Assembly: GCF_023498005.1 (NCBI RefSeq)
Contig: NZ_CP097289.1
Span: 5,952,001-6,016,000 of the forward strand
From: Streptomyces durmitorensis
Lineage (GTDB): Bacteria; Actinomycetota; Actinomycetes; Streptomycetales; Streptomycetaceae
Reading direction: 5' to 3'
Length of the DNA stretch: 64,000 nucleotides
Shown piece after piece: positions 42,444 to 49,991 of this stretch; position 1 is the stretch's first letter, and the number at the start of each line of letters is the position of its first letter. Position numbers and translations under genes: made by a program. The notes beneath the pieces were generated by a model that was not told the DNA's origin, searched no databases, and saw only the letters and a list, made by a program, of their open reading frames with translations.

Positions 42444-42974
42444 TCAGTACTCGTTGATCTCGACCGCCGGGGCGTGGTCGTGCCAGGTGCAGAAGACCGA
42501 GACCTTCTCGGCGCCCGCCGTGAACTCCACCCGGATCCAGGTGTCCTGCTTCCACACCTGCACCGACCAGCCCGCCGCCGGGGTCGCGGAGACCAGCGTC
42601 GCGGAGTCCTTGCCGAGGTCGAAGACGACCCGGCCGCCGTCGGAGGAGTAGCTCTTCACGTTGCCGGGTGTGGAGGCGGGCGTGGAGGGAGTGCCCGGTT
42701 TGCTCGTCTTCGTCTTCGAAGGTTCGTTCTCGGGGGGCTCGGCCGTCTTCGAGGGCTTCTTCGACTTCGACGGCGAGGGGGTCGGCGTCGGATCGGGGCG
42801 GTGCGTGGAGGACGAGAGCGGCTCCGCGCGGTCGCCGTCGGCGGCCAGCGGCACGGCGCGCGGCGGGTCGTAGGCGGTGCCCGCCATGACCGTGTGGACA
42901 CCCCACCAGGAGAGCGTGACCGCCGCGCCCGTGGCGAGCGACCAAGCCATTGCGTGTATGAGTCCTCTGCGCAT
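42444..42974 (-). CDS. Membrane-anchored or secreted protein with Ser/Pro/Lys linker
   Basis: 176 residues, unrecognised. A hydrophobic helix at about 8-32, then a low-complexity linker (PTPTPSPSKSKKPSKT), and a 70-residue C-terminal beta-like domain (VVFDLGKDSATLVSATPAAG, VQVWKQDTWIRVEFTAGAEK) ending HDHAPAVEINEY. It is extracellular by topology. Divergent from the two-component system by 78 bases, so perhaps regulated by it. Confidence 0.65.
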   Translation of the reverse strand: MRRGLIHAMAWSLATGAAVTLSWWGVHTVMAGTAYDPPRAVPLAADGDRAEPLSSSTHRPDPTPTPSPSKSKKPSKTAEPPENEPSKTKTSKPGTPSTPASTPGNVKSYSSDGGRVVFDLGKDSATLVSATPAAGWSVQVWKQDTWIRVEFTAGAEKVSVFCTWHDHAPAVEINEY

Positions 42975-43052
42975 CGCGAGCCATACTGCACCACCCGGCC
43001 CGCCGGTGTCCCAGGAGGACCGTGGTCACTCATATGGCGTACGGTGCCGCCC

Positions 43053-43742
43053 ATGGCAAGTGTGCTCGTCGTCGAGGATGACCAGTTCGTACGCTCCGCT
43101 CTCATCCGGCATCTGACCGAGGCATCGCACACCGTGCGCAGCGTCGGCACCGCCCTTGAGGCGCTGCGCGAGGTGGCCCATTTCCGTTTCGACGTGGTGA
43201 TCCTGGACCTCGGCCTGCCCGATCTGGACGGTTCCGAGGCGCTGAAGATGCTGCGCGGGATCACCGACGTCCCCGTGATCATCGCCACCGCGCGCGACGA
43301 CGAGACCGAGATCGTCAGGCTCCTGAACGACGGCGCCGACGACTACCTGACCAAGCCGTTCTCCGTCGAGCACCTGTCGGCCCGGATGGCCGCCGTGCTG
43401 CGCCGCTCGCGCGTCACGGCGGGCGAGGCGCCGCCGAGCCGGGAGATACGGGTCGGAGGGCTCGCCATCGACCCGCTGCGCCGCCAGGCGGAGCTGGACG
43501 GTGCGCGGCTCGATCTGACGCGGCGCGAGTTCGACCTCCTTGCCTTTCTCGCCGGGCGTCCCGGCGTCGTCGTACCCCGCAAGGAGCTGCTCGCCGAGGT
43601 GTGGCAGCAGAGCTACGGGGACGACCAGACCATCGACGTACATCTGTCGTGGCTGCGCAGGAAGCTGGGCGAGACGGCCGCGCGGCCGCGCTATCTGCAC
43701 ACGCTGCGGGGTGTCGGCGTCAAGCTGGAGCCACCGCTGTGA
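43053..43742 (+). CDS. OmpR/PhoP-type response regulator
   Basis: 229 residues from ATG 43053. Receiver with VVEDDQFVRSAL, phospho-acceptor Asp in VVILDLGLPDLDG, Thr in IIATARDDE and Lys in LTKPFSVEHL. Winged-helix output with LTRREFDLLAFLAGRPGVVV, ELLAEVWQQ, VDVHLSWLRRKLGE and LRGVGVKL. The stop overlaps the kinase start (GTGA). Confidence 0.95.
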   Translation: MASVLVVEDDQFVRSALIRHLTEASHTVRSVGTALEALREVAHFRFDVVILDLGLPDLDGSEALKMLRGITDVPVIIATARDDETEIVRLLNDGADDYLTKPFSVEHLSARMAAVLRRSRVTAGEAPPSREIRVGGLAIDPLRRQAELDGARLDLTRREFDLLAFLAGRPGVVVPRKELLAEVWQQSYGDDQTIDVHLSWLRRKLGETAARPRYLHTLRGVGVKLEPPL

Positions 43743-45130
43743 GGTGGGCACTCGTCAAGGTGTGCCTGGCCGTCACGACGATGGTCGTGGTGGCCTTCGC
43801 GGTGCCGCTCGGGCTCGTCATCCAGGAGATGGCGCGGGATCGGGCCTTCTCGAACGCCGAGCGGCACGCGGCCGGCATGGGCCCCACGCTCTCCATCACC
43901 ACCGACCGCGACCAGCTGACGCGGGCCGTCGCCACGTCCGAGGCGGGCGGCGAGGGACGGATGGCCGTCTACGTACCGGCCGTCGACAAGGCGCCCGCCC
44001 TGGAGATCGGCGACCGGCGGGCGGACGCGCACGCGGTGGAGACCACGCGCAAGGAGGGCCGGGCCCGGACGGCCACGGTCGACGGCGGCTTCGCGCTGCT
44101 CCAGCCGATGGCCCTGAGCTCCACCCAGATCGCCGTGGTCGAGATCTTCGTGCCCGAGGGTGCGGTCAGCAACGGCGTGACCACGGCGTGGCTCGTGCTC
44201 GCCGGTGTCGGCGTCGCGCTGATCATCGGCTCCGTGGCGGTCGCGGACCGTCTTGGCGTACGCATGGTGCAGCCCGCCAAGCGGCTCGTGGGCGCGGCGC
44301 AGTCCCTGGGGGAGGGGAAGCTGGGGGCGCGGGTGCCGGAGGAAGGGCCGACGGAACTGCGCCTTGCCGCGGTGGCGTTCAACTCGATGGCGGACCAGGT
44401 GGTGCAACTCCTGGCGAACGAGCGGGAGTTGGCGGCTGACCTGTCGCACCGTCTGCGCACTCCGCTGACGGTCCTTCGGCTCAACGCGGCCTCCCTTGGG
44501 GACGGTCCCGCGGCCGAGCAGACGCGTATCGCGGTGGAGAAGCTGGAGCGCGAGGTCGACACGATCATCCGCACGGCACGTGACGCCAAGCCGCAGACCG
44601 CCGCGGTCGGTCCCGGCGCGGGCTGCGACGCCTCCGAGGTGATCCAGGAGCGCATGGCCTTCTGGTCGGCGCTCGCGGAGGACGAGGGGCGTGAGGTGCG
44701 GGTCGCGGGGGTGGAGCGGCCGGTGTGGATACCGGTGGCGCGCCCCGAACTGGTCGCCTCCCTCGACGCGTTGCTGGGCAACGTCTTCCGGCACACGCGG
44801 GAGGGGTCGGCGTTCGCGGTCGACGTGCACAGTGGCGAGGACGCGGTGATCGTCCTGGTGTCGGACGCGGGGGCGGGGATCGCCGATCCCGAGGCGGCGT
44901 TGGCGCGGGGCGCGGGCTCGGGGGCCGACGGGTCGACGGGGCTCGGCCTGGACATCGTGCGGCAGCTCGCGGAGTCCACGGGGGGCGATGTGCGCATCGG
45001 GCGGTCCGTGCTTGGCGGGACGGAGGTCCGGATCTGGATCCAGCTGGACGGACGCAGGCCCGTACCCGGGGGCCGTGGGCATCGGGGTGCTGCCGTACGT
45101 CGCCGGAAGCGCGCCCCGAGCCTCCGCTGA
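43739..45130 (+). CDS. Sensor histidine kinase of the OmpR-type system
   Basis: 463 residues from GTG 43739. Two membrane helices (about 8-30 and 150-175) around a small extracytoplasmic sensor, then HAMP (about 178-230), phospho-acceptor His in AADLSHRLRTPLTVLRL, N box LLGNVFRHTREG, G1 SDAGAGIAD, G2 STGLGLDIVRQLAE. C-terminal tail basic. Together with the upstream regulator it probably senses an envelope or nutrient cue; the chitinase gene lies 290 bases downstream. Confidence 0.93.
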   Translation: MRWALVKVCLAVTTMVVVAFAVPLGLVIQEMARDRAFSNAERHAAGMGPTLSITTDRDQLTRAVATSEAGGEGRMAVYVPAVDKAPALEIGDRRADAHAVETTRKEGRARTATVDGGFALLQPMALSSTQIAVVEIFVPEGAVSNGVTTAWLVLAGVGVALIIGSVAVADRLGVRMVQPAKRLVGAAQSLGEGKLGARVPEEGPTELRLAAVAFNSMADQVVQLLANERELAADLSHRLRTPLTVLRLNAASLGDGPAAEQTRIAVEKLEREVDTIIRTARDAKPQTAAVGPGAGCDASEVIQERMAFWSALAEDEGREVRVAGVERPVWIPVARPELVASLDALLGNVFRHTREGSAFAVDVHSGEDAVIVLVSDAGAGIADPEAALARGAGSGADGSTGLGLDIVRQLAESTGGDVRIGRSVLGGTEVRIWIQLDGRRPVPGGRGHRGAAVRRRKRAPSLR

Positions 45131-45300
45131 CGCCCTGAACCGCCGCTTCGCGGCGGATCTCTCCCTCCCACCCACCCGTTCACCCCGCATCCAACCATGC
45201 CCCGACCGGAGGCTCCCCGCGCCCGAGATGTCCACCGCGGGGCCGTGGGTGGGCGAGGTGGGAAAGATCCGCGCGGAGCGCGGGAAGTTAACCGTCCCCG
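45131..45300. repeat. Dispersed repeat family II, copy D with inverted ends
   Basis: At 45140-45177, a hairpin CCGCCGCTTCGCGGCGG is followed by ATCTCTCCCTCCCACCCACCC. At 45247-45284, GGGTGGGCGAGGTGGGAAAG and then ATCCGCGCGGAGCGCGGG is its approximate inverse. The whole is about 145 bp long with roughly 38-bp imperfect terminal inverted repeats, each bearing its own hairpin. Positions 45163-45177 on the complement give four G-triplets with one-base loops. Confidence 0.85.
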
Positions 45301-45308
45301 ATCGCTCC

Positions 45309-45325
45309 CTTAAGCCCGCCCTAAG
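45309..45325 (+). promoter_or_regulatory. 11-bp-spaced direct repeat before the chitinase gene
   Basis: CTTAAG at 45309-45314 and CCTAAG at 45320-45325 are in direct order, spaced 11 bp, as in many OmpR/PhoP-type operators. It is about 100 bases before the chitinase start and directly downstream of an OmpR-type system. Confidence 0.35.
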
Positions 45326-45422
45326 ATCCGGACCTGGGGTCCGATTGGCCCGATAAGCCGGATCGCACGGGGCTAGCGTTCTGCACGCACCCCACCCCCG
45401 CACAGCTAAAGGCAGGCACGCG

Positions 45423-46466
45423 ATGAGCAGCACGCATCGGCGCACGGTGAGCACCAAGTCCAAGGTCATGGGCGGCATCGCGGCCGCCGCCCTCGTCGGT
45501 GGCGGCGCCTTCGCCTTCTCCGGGACGGCGCTCGCCAGCAAGGCGCCCGCCGAGCCCACCGCGAAGGCCGAGGGCAGCGCCAAGTTCGCCCCGTTCGTGG
45601 ACACTTCGCTCGCCCCCGCGTACGACCTCGTCGACACCGCCGACAAGACCGGCGTCAAGGAGTTCACCCTCGCCTTCATCACCTCCGGCGGCAGCTGCGA
45701 GCCCCTGTGGGGCGGCGTCACCGGCCTCGACGACGACAAGGTCGCCTCGCAGATCGAGGCCCTGCGGGCCAAGGGCGGCGACGTACGCGTCTCCTTCGGC
45801 GGCGCGGCAGGATCCGAGCTGGGCCTCAAGTGCGACAGCGCCGACGAGCTGGCCAAGGCGTACGGCAAGGTCATCGACAAGTACAAGCTCACGAAGGTCG
45901 ACTTCGACATCGAGGGCGCCGCGCTCCCCGAGACCGCCGCCAACACCCGCCGCGCGCAGGCCATCGCGCAGCTCCAGAAGGACCACGAGGGCCTGGACGT
46001 CTCGTTCACGCTGCCCGTCATGCCCGAGGGGCTGACCCAGCCGGGCGTCGACCTCGTCGCCGACGCCAAGAAGAACGGCGTGCAGGTCTCCGCCGTCAAC
46101 ATCATGGCGATGGACTACGGGCCCTCCTACAGCGGCGACATGGGTCAGTACGCCATCGACGCCGCGACCGCCACGCAGAAGCAGATCAAGGGCGCACTCG
46201 ACCTCTCCGACGAGGCCGCCTGGAAGGCCGTCGCGGTCACCCCGATGATCGGCGTGAACGACGTCACCACCGAGGTCTTCAAGGTCGACGACGCCACGCA
46301 GCTGGTGAAGTTCGCCGAGGAGAAGGGTCTCGGCTGGCTGGCCATGTGGTCCTCGACCCGCGACAAGGCCTGTGAGGGCGGCGCCAACAACGGTGCGCAG
46401 CCCACCTGTTCGTCCATCGAGCAGGAGCCGCTCGCCTTCACGAAGGCGTTCGGCGCCTACAAGTAG
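45423..46466 (+). CDS. Secreted GH18 chitinase
   Basis: 347 residues. Signal peptide about 1-39 (GGIAAAALVGGGAF, then GTALASK). A GH18 barrel follows, with the catalytic DxDxE motif as Asp160, Asp162, Glu164 (KVDFDIEG), the MAMDYG strand and W in LAMWSSTRDKA. No carbohydrate-binding module; the protein is only the catalytic domain. It hydrolyses chitin or chito-oligosaccharides outside the cell. ATG 45423 is preceded by AAAGGCAGGCACGCG. Unlike the LPMO gene, no DasR-type site was found before it. Confidence 0.9.
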   Translation: MSSTHRRTVSTKSKVMGGIAAAALVGGGAFAFSGTALASKAPAEPTAKAEGSAKFAPFVDTSLAPAYDLVDTADKTGVKEFTLAFITSGGSCEPLWGGVTGLDDDKVASQIEALRAKGGDVRVSFGGAAGSELGLKCDSADELAKAYGKVIDKYKLTKVDFDIEGAALPETAANTRRAQAIAQLQKDHEGLDVSFTLPVMPEGLTQPGVDLVADAKKNGVQVSAVNIMAMDYGPSYSGDMGQYAIDAATATQKQIKGALDLSDEAAWKAVAVTPMIGVNDVTTEVFKVDDATQLVKFAEEKGLGWLAMWSSTRDKACEGGANNGAQPTCSSIEQEPLAFTKAFGAYK

Positions 46467-46510
46467 CCCCACCCAGAACCACCGGAACCACCGGAACCAC
46501 CGCCCCCCAC

Positions 46511-46549
46511 GGCGCCTCGACCGGCATCCCCCCACCCGGTCGGGGCGCC
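46511..46549. terminator. Convergent hairpin terminator chitinase / aspD
   Basis: GGCGCCTCGACCGG (46511-46524) pairs with 46536-46549 with one G-T type mismatch. It sits between two convergent genes. A 9-base repeat (ACCGGAACC) precedes it at 46475-46501. Confidence 0.8.
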
Positions 46550-46557
46550 ACTCATGC

Positions 46558-48207
46558 TCAGGCCTTGCTCGCCTGCCACTCCGACGCGTAGTCGTTGAAG
46601 ATCGCCCGCAGGTGATGCCCGATCTTCAGGTAGTCGAGGTCGTCCAGGTTGGCAAGGGACACCCGCACCGACCACTCGGGCCCCTCGAACCCGCCCCCGT
46701 TCAGAAGCACCACGTGCGTCTGCTCGGCGAGGCGGAACAGCGGGTCGACCGGCTCGTAGTTCTTCTCCAGGAAGTCGGCGAAGTCCTTGCCGTGGACGCG
46801 TTCCGCCTCGGCTAGCAGATCGAGCTCGATGTAGTAGCCCGCCCGCTTGGGGTCGTCCGAGATCTTCATCTCGGCGCCCTCCAGGAGGAGTTCGAGCCGC
46901 TGCTGCACGATCGCGCGGATCCGCCGCTTGTACGCCTGGCCCTCCTCCAGCATGTCGAAGAGGGAGAAGAGGACCATGACCATCTGCTGGGGGAGCGAGA
47001 GCCCCGAGGTGTGGTTCAGGGCGACCTGGCGGGAGTCCGCGACCAGGCGGTCGATGAACCTGATCTTCTCCGGCTCCAGCGTCAGCGTCCCGTACCGCTT
47101 GGCGAGCCGGTCCTTCTCGGCCTGCGGAAGCGCCGCGATCAGCTCGTCGATGACGTTGTCGTCGTGCAGCCCGATGACGCCGAGCCGCCAGCCGGTGGCG
47201 CCGTAGTGCTTGGAGTACGAGTAGACGAGCAGCGTGTTGCGCGGCAGGTCTGCGGCGATGGAGCGGAAGCCCTCGACGAACGTCCCGTACACGTCGTCCG
47301 TGACGATCAGGAGGTTCGGGTTCGACGTGGCGACGATGTCCTTGATCTGGTCCGCCACGCGCTGACTCAGCGCGAGGGAGGGCGGGTTGGAGGGGTTGAC
47401 CAGGCAGACCATCTTGATGGCGGGGTCCGCGAGCTTGGCCACCTCCTCCTCCGGGTAGCGCCACTCCCGCACGCCCGCCTCGGCGAACTTGCTGGCCTGG
47501 ACGTACGTCACGTCGAACTCGTACGTGTCGAGCTCGGGAATCTCGATGTACGGCGTGAACACCGGCACCATCAGGGCGATCTTGTCGCCCTTGTGCAGGA
47601 TGCCGTTCTTCATGAGCGAGTCGAAGATGTAGCACATCGCGGCCGTGCCGCCCTCGGTGGCGAAGAGCGACAGATTGTCCGCCGGCGGCTTCTTGTCGAA
47701 CATCTCGTCGGCGACGTAGCCGCGCACGATCTGTTCCGCGTGCTTCAACATCCGGTCCGGGACCGGGTAGTTGTCGCCCACCGAGCTGTCCGTCAGCTCG
47801 TGGACGAAGTCGTCCCTGTCGAAGCCGAAGCGCTCGACGGCGTACTCGACGCACTTCTGGAGCAGCTCGATGCCGGGCAGGTCCGGGTGCTGGCGCACGA
47901 ACGTGTCGAAGCGGGCGCCCGATCCCTCCTTCTCCGGCATGCCGCCGAGGTCGTCGGCGGTCCAGACGCGGCGGGACTCGGAGAGGGCGAAGTAGCCGAG
48001 CGCGTAGAACGCCTCGCGGGGGCCCGTGGCGATCCAGTTCGGGTTGCCGCGTCCCGCGTTGAGCATCTGCGGGATGGACTTCTCCTTCTGGCCCGGCTTG
48101 TCTGCCTGTACCGCCTGGGCGATCTGGATGAACTTGTCCTTCAGCTCGAAGGGGCTGAGCTGGGCGAAGGACTGGATTTCCTCGCGGGTGAAGGTGGTCT
48201 TGGGCAC
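46558..48207 (-). CDS. aspD: Aspartate 4-decarboxylase / aspartate aminotransferase
   Basis: 549 residues, the length of bifunctional L-aspartate beta-decarboxylases, about 150 longer than plain aminotransferases. PLP Lys is in YSYSKHYGATGWRLG; substrate-binding Arg in WSVRVSLANLDDLDY; MLNAGRGNPNW near the N-terminus is typical. Converts aspartate to alanine and CO2. The two genes upstream on the same strand encode aspartate:alanine exchangers, giving a complete decarboxylative cycle that exports charge. ATG 48207. Confidence 0.93.
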   Translation of the reverse strand: MPKTTFTREEIQSFAQLSPFELKDKFIQIAQAVQADKPGQKEKSIPQMLNAGRGNPNWIATGPREAFYALGYFALSESRRVWTADDLGGMPEKEGSGARFDTFVRQHPDLPGIELLQKCVEYAVERFGFDRDDFVHELTDSSVGDNYPVPDRMLKHAEQIVRGYVADEMFDKKPPADNLSLFATEGGTAAMCYIFDSLMKNGILHKGDKIALMVPVFTPYIEIPELDTYEFDVTYVQASKFAEAGVREWRYPEEEVAKLADPAIKMVCLVNPSNPPSLALSQRVADQIKDIVATSNPNLLIVTDDVYGTFVEGFRSIAADLPRNTLLVYSYSKHYGATGWRLGVIGLHDDNVIDELIAALPQAEKDRLAKRYGTLTLEPEKIRFIDRLVADSRQVALNHTSGLSLPQQMVMVLFSLFDMLEEGQAYKRRIRAIVQQRLELLLEGAEMKISDDPKRAGYYIELDLLAEAERVHGKDFADFLEKNYEPVDPLFRLAEQTHVVLLNGGGFEGPEWSVRVSLANLDDLDYLKIGHHLRAIFNDYASEWQASKA

Positions 48208-48263
48208 GGCTCATTCCTCACATGCGTACGGACGTACGGGAACAGGGGCAGGGGCAGGGGGCA

Positions 48264-49967
48264 TCAGTGGTGGAGCAGGACGATGACCGCGCCCCAGATG
48301 GTCAGGAGCACGTTTCCGACGGCGTAGGGGATCGTGTAACCGAGCGTCGGGATCTGGGACCTGGACGTCTCGTTGATCGCGCCGATCGCCGCGGTGGTGG
48401 TCTGGCCGCCCGCGAGCACTCCCATCAGGATCGGGAAGCGGATCTTCTGGACGTAGTGCCCGAAGAGGAAGCCGACGATCAGCGGGATCAGCGTGGCGAT
48501 CGCGCCGAACAGGAGCAGGCCCCAGCCCGCCGTCGACAGGCCCGAGGTGAAGCTCGGCCCGGCGTTGATGCCGACGACCGCGACGAAGAGGCAGAGCCCG
48601 AGGGTGTCCATGAACCACTGGGCGCCCGGCGGCACGTTCCCGTACGTCGGGTACTTGCCGCGGATCCACCCGAAGACCAGGCCCATGATGAGCGCGCCGC
48701 CGGACGTGGAGAGCGAGATCGGCACGCCGCCCGCGGTCAGCGCGGGGATGCCGATGCAGCCGCCGAGGAAGATGCCGAGGCCCACCCAGAGCATGTCGGT
48801 GGCGAAGGACGTCGGCACGGGCTTGCCGAGCTCCTTGCCCGCCGGGTCCACCAGGCGCTTGGGTCCGGTGAGGATCAGGGTGTCGCCGCGCTCCAGCTTC
48901 GTGGAGAGGCGGTAGGGGAACTCCGCGCCCGAGCGGTACAGCTTGGACACGTACACACCGACCATGAACGGCTCACGGCGCAAGTCGCCGATGGTCTTGC
49001 CCAGTTGCGCCTTCTCGGAGGCGACGACGTGCAGTGACTCGGTCTGGTAGCCGAGGAGTTCGACGTCGTCGGTCTCGGAGCCGATGTGCGTGCGGGGGTC
49101 GAACTCGACGAGCGAGCCGCGCAGCGCGCTCAGCGCGACGACGTCCCCTTCGCGCAGCGCCGTCTGCTGGTCGTGGTCGAGGATGTTCCCTTCCCTGCGT
49201 ACGCGCGTGATGTAGACCCGGCGGCCCAGCTCGCGCTGCTGGTTCTCGAAGTCCTCGATGGTGCGCCCCGCGAGGTCGGGGCGCTGGAGGGTGTAGGCCC
49301 GCAGGACGACCTCGTAGTAGCCCTCTGCCAGGTCGGGGTTGTCGCCGGGAGCGTCCAACTCCGCCGCCAGAGCGGCCGATTCGGCGGCCAGGTCGCGCCG
49401 GTAGAGCTTGGGCAGGACGTTGGCGAGCAGCATCGCGCAGAGGATCGTGCCGAGGGGATACGTCACCGCGTACCCGATGGCGACCAGGTTCGACTCGCTC
49501 TTGACCTGCGCGGAGCTGAGCCCCGGCAGATTGGAGATCGCGTCGCCCGCGACACCGATGACGGCGGACTGCGTGAGCGCCCCGCCGAGCAGTCCCGCCG
49601 AGAGCCCCGGGCCGTAGCCGAGCATCGCGGCGAAGCCCCAGCAGACGAGCAGGCCCGTCACACAGACCACGACCGCGTTGAGGACCTGCGGAAGGCCGTC
49701 CTTCTTCAGGCCCCGGAAGAACTGCGGGCCGACCTTGTAGCCGAGGGCGAAGAGGAACATCGTGAAGAAGAGGTTCTTCACCGTCCCGTCGATCTCGACC
49801 TTGAACTGCGCCCCGAGCAGCAGCCCCGCGATGAGACAGCCGGTGACCGCGCCGAGTCCGATGGCCTTGTAGCGCAGCTTCCCGAAGAGGAATCCGATGG
49901 CCACGGTGATGAAGACGAGCAGCTCGGGATGGGGCTGGAAGATGTTCCGGTTGAGGAAGTCGATCAT
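48264..49967 (-). CDS. aspT: AspT-type aspartate:alanine exchanger, copy 1
   Basis: 567 residues. Two hydrophobic halves (about 15-185 and 380-567) flank two TrkA-C/RCK_C domains (about 205-365, with RVYITRVRREGNIL, LREGDVVALSALRGS and LERGDTLILTGPKRL). Symmetric loop motifs GGALTQSAVIGVAG and LAGGQTTTAAIGAI mark the AAE transporter family. ATG 49967, 56 bases before aspD start on the same strand. Works with AspD in aspartate uptake and alanine export. Confidence 0.9.
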   Translation of the reverse strand: MIDFLNRNIFQPHPELLVFITVAIGFLFGKLRYKAIGLGAVTGCLIAGLLLGAQFKVEIDGTVKNLFFTMFLFALGYKVGPQFFRGLKKDGLPQVLNAVVVCVTGLLVCWGFAAMLGYGPGLSAGLLGGALTQSAVIGVAGDAISNLPGLSSAQVKSESNLVAIGYAVTYPLGTILCAMLLANVLPKLYRRDLAAESAALAAELDAPGDNPDLAEGYYEVVLRAYTLQRPDLAGRTIEDFENQQRELGRRVYITRVRREGNILDHDQQTALREGDVVALSALRGSLVEFDPRTHIGSETDDVELLGYQTESLHVVASEKAQLGKTIGDLRREPFMVGVYVSKLYRSGAEFPYRLSTKLERGDTLILTGPKRLVDPAGKELGKPVPTSFATDMLWVGLGIFLGGCIGIPALTAGGVPISLSTSGGALIMGLVFGWIRGKYPTYGNVPPGAQWFMDTLGLCLFVAVVGINAGPSFTSGLSTAGWGLLLFGAIATLIPLIVGFLFGHYVQKIRFPILMGVLAGGQTTTAAIGAINETSRSQIPTLGYTIPYAVGNVLLTIWGAVIVLLHH

Positions 49968-49991
49968 TTTCTACCCTCCGGGTGCGCCGTC

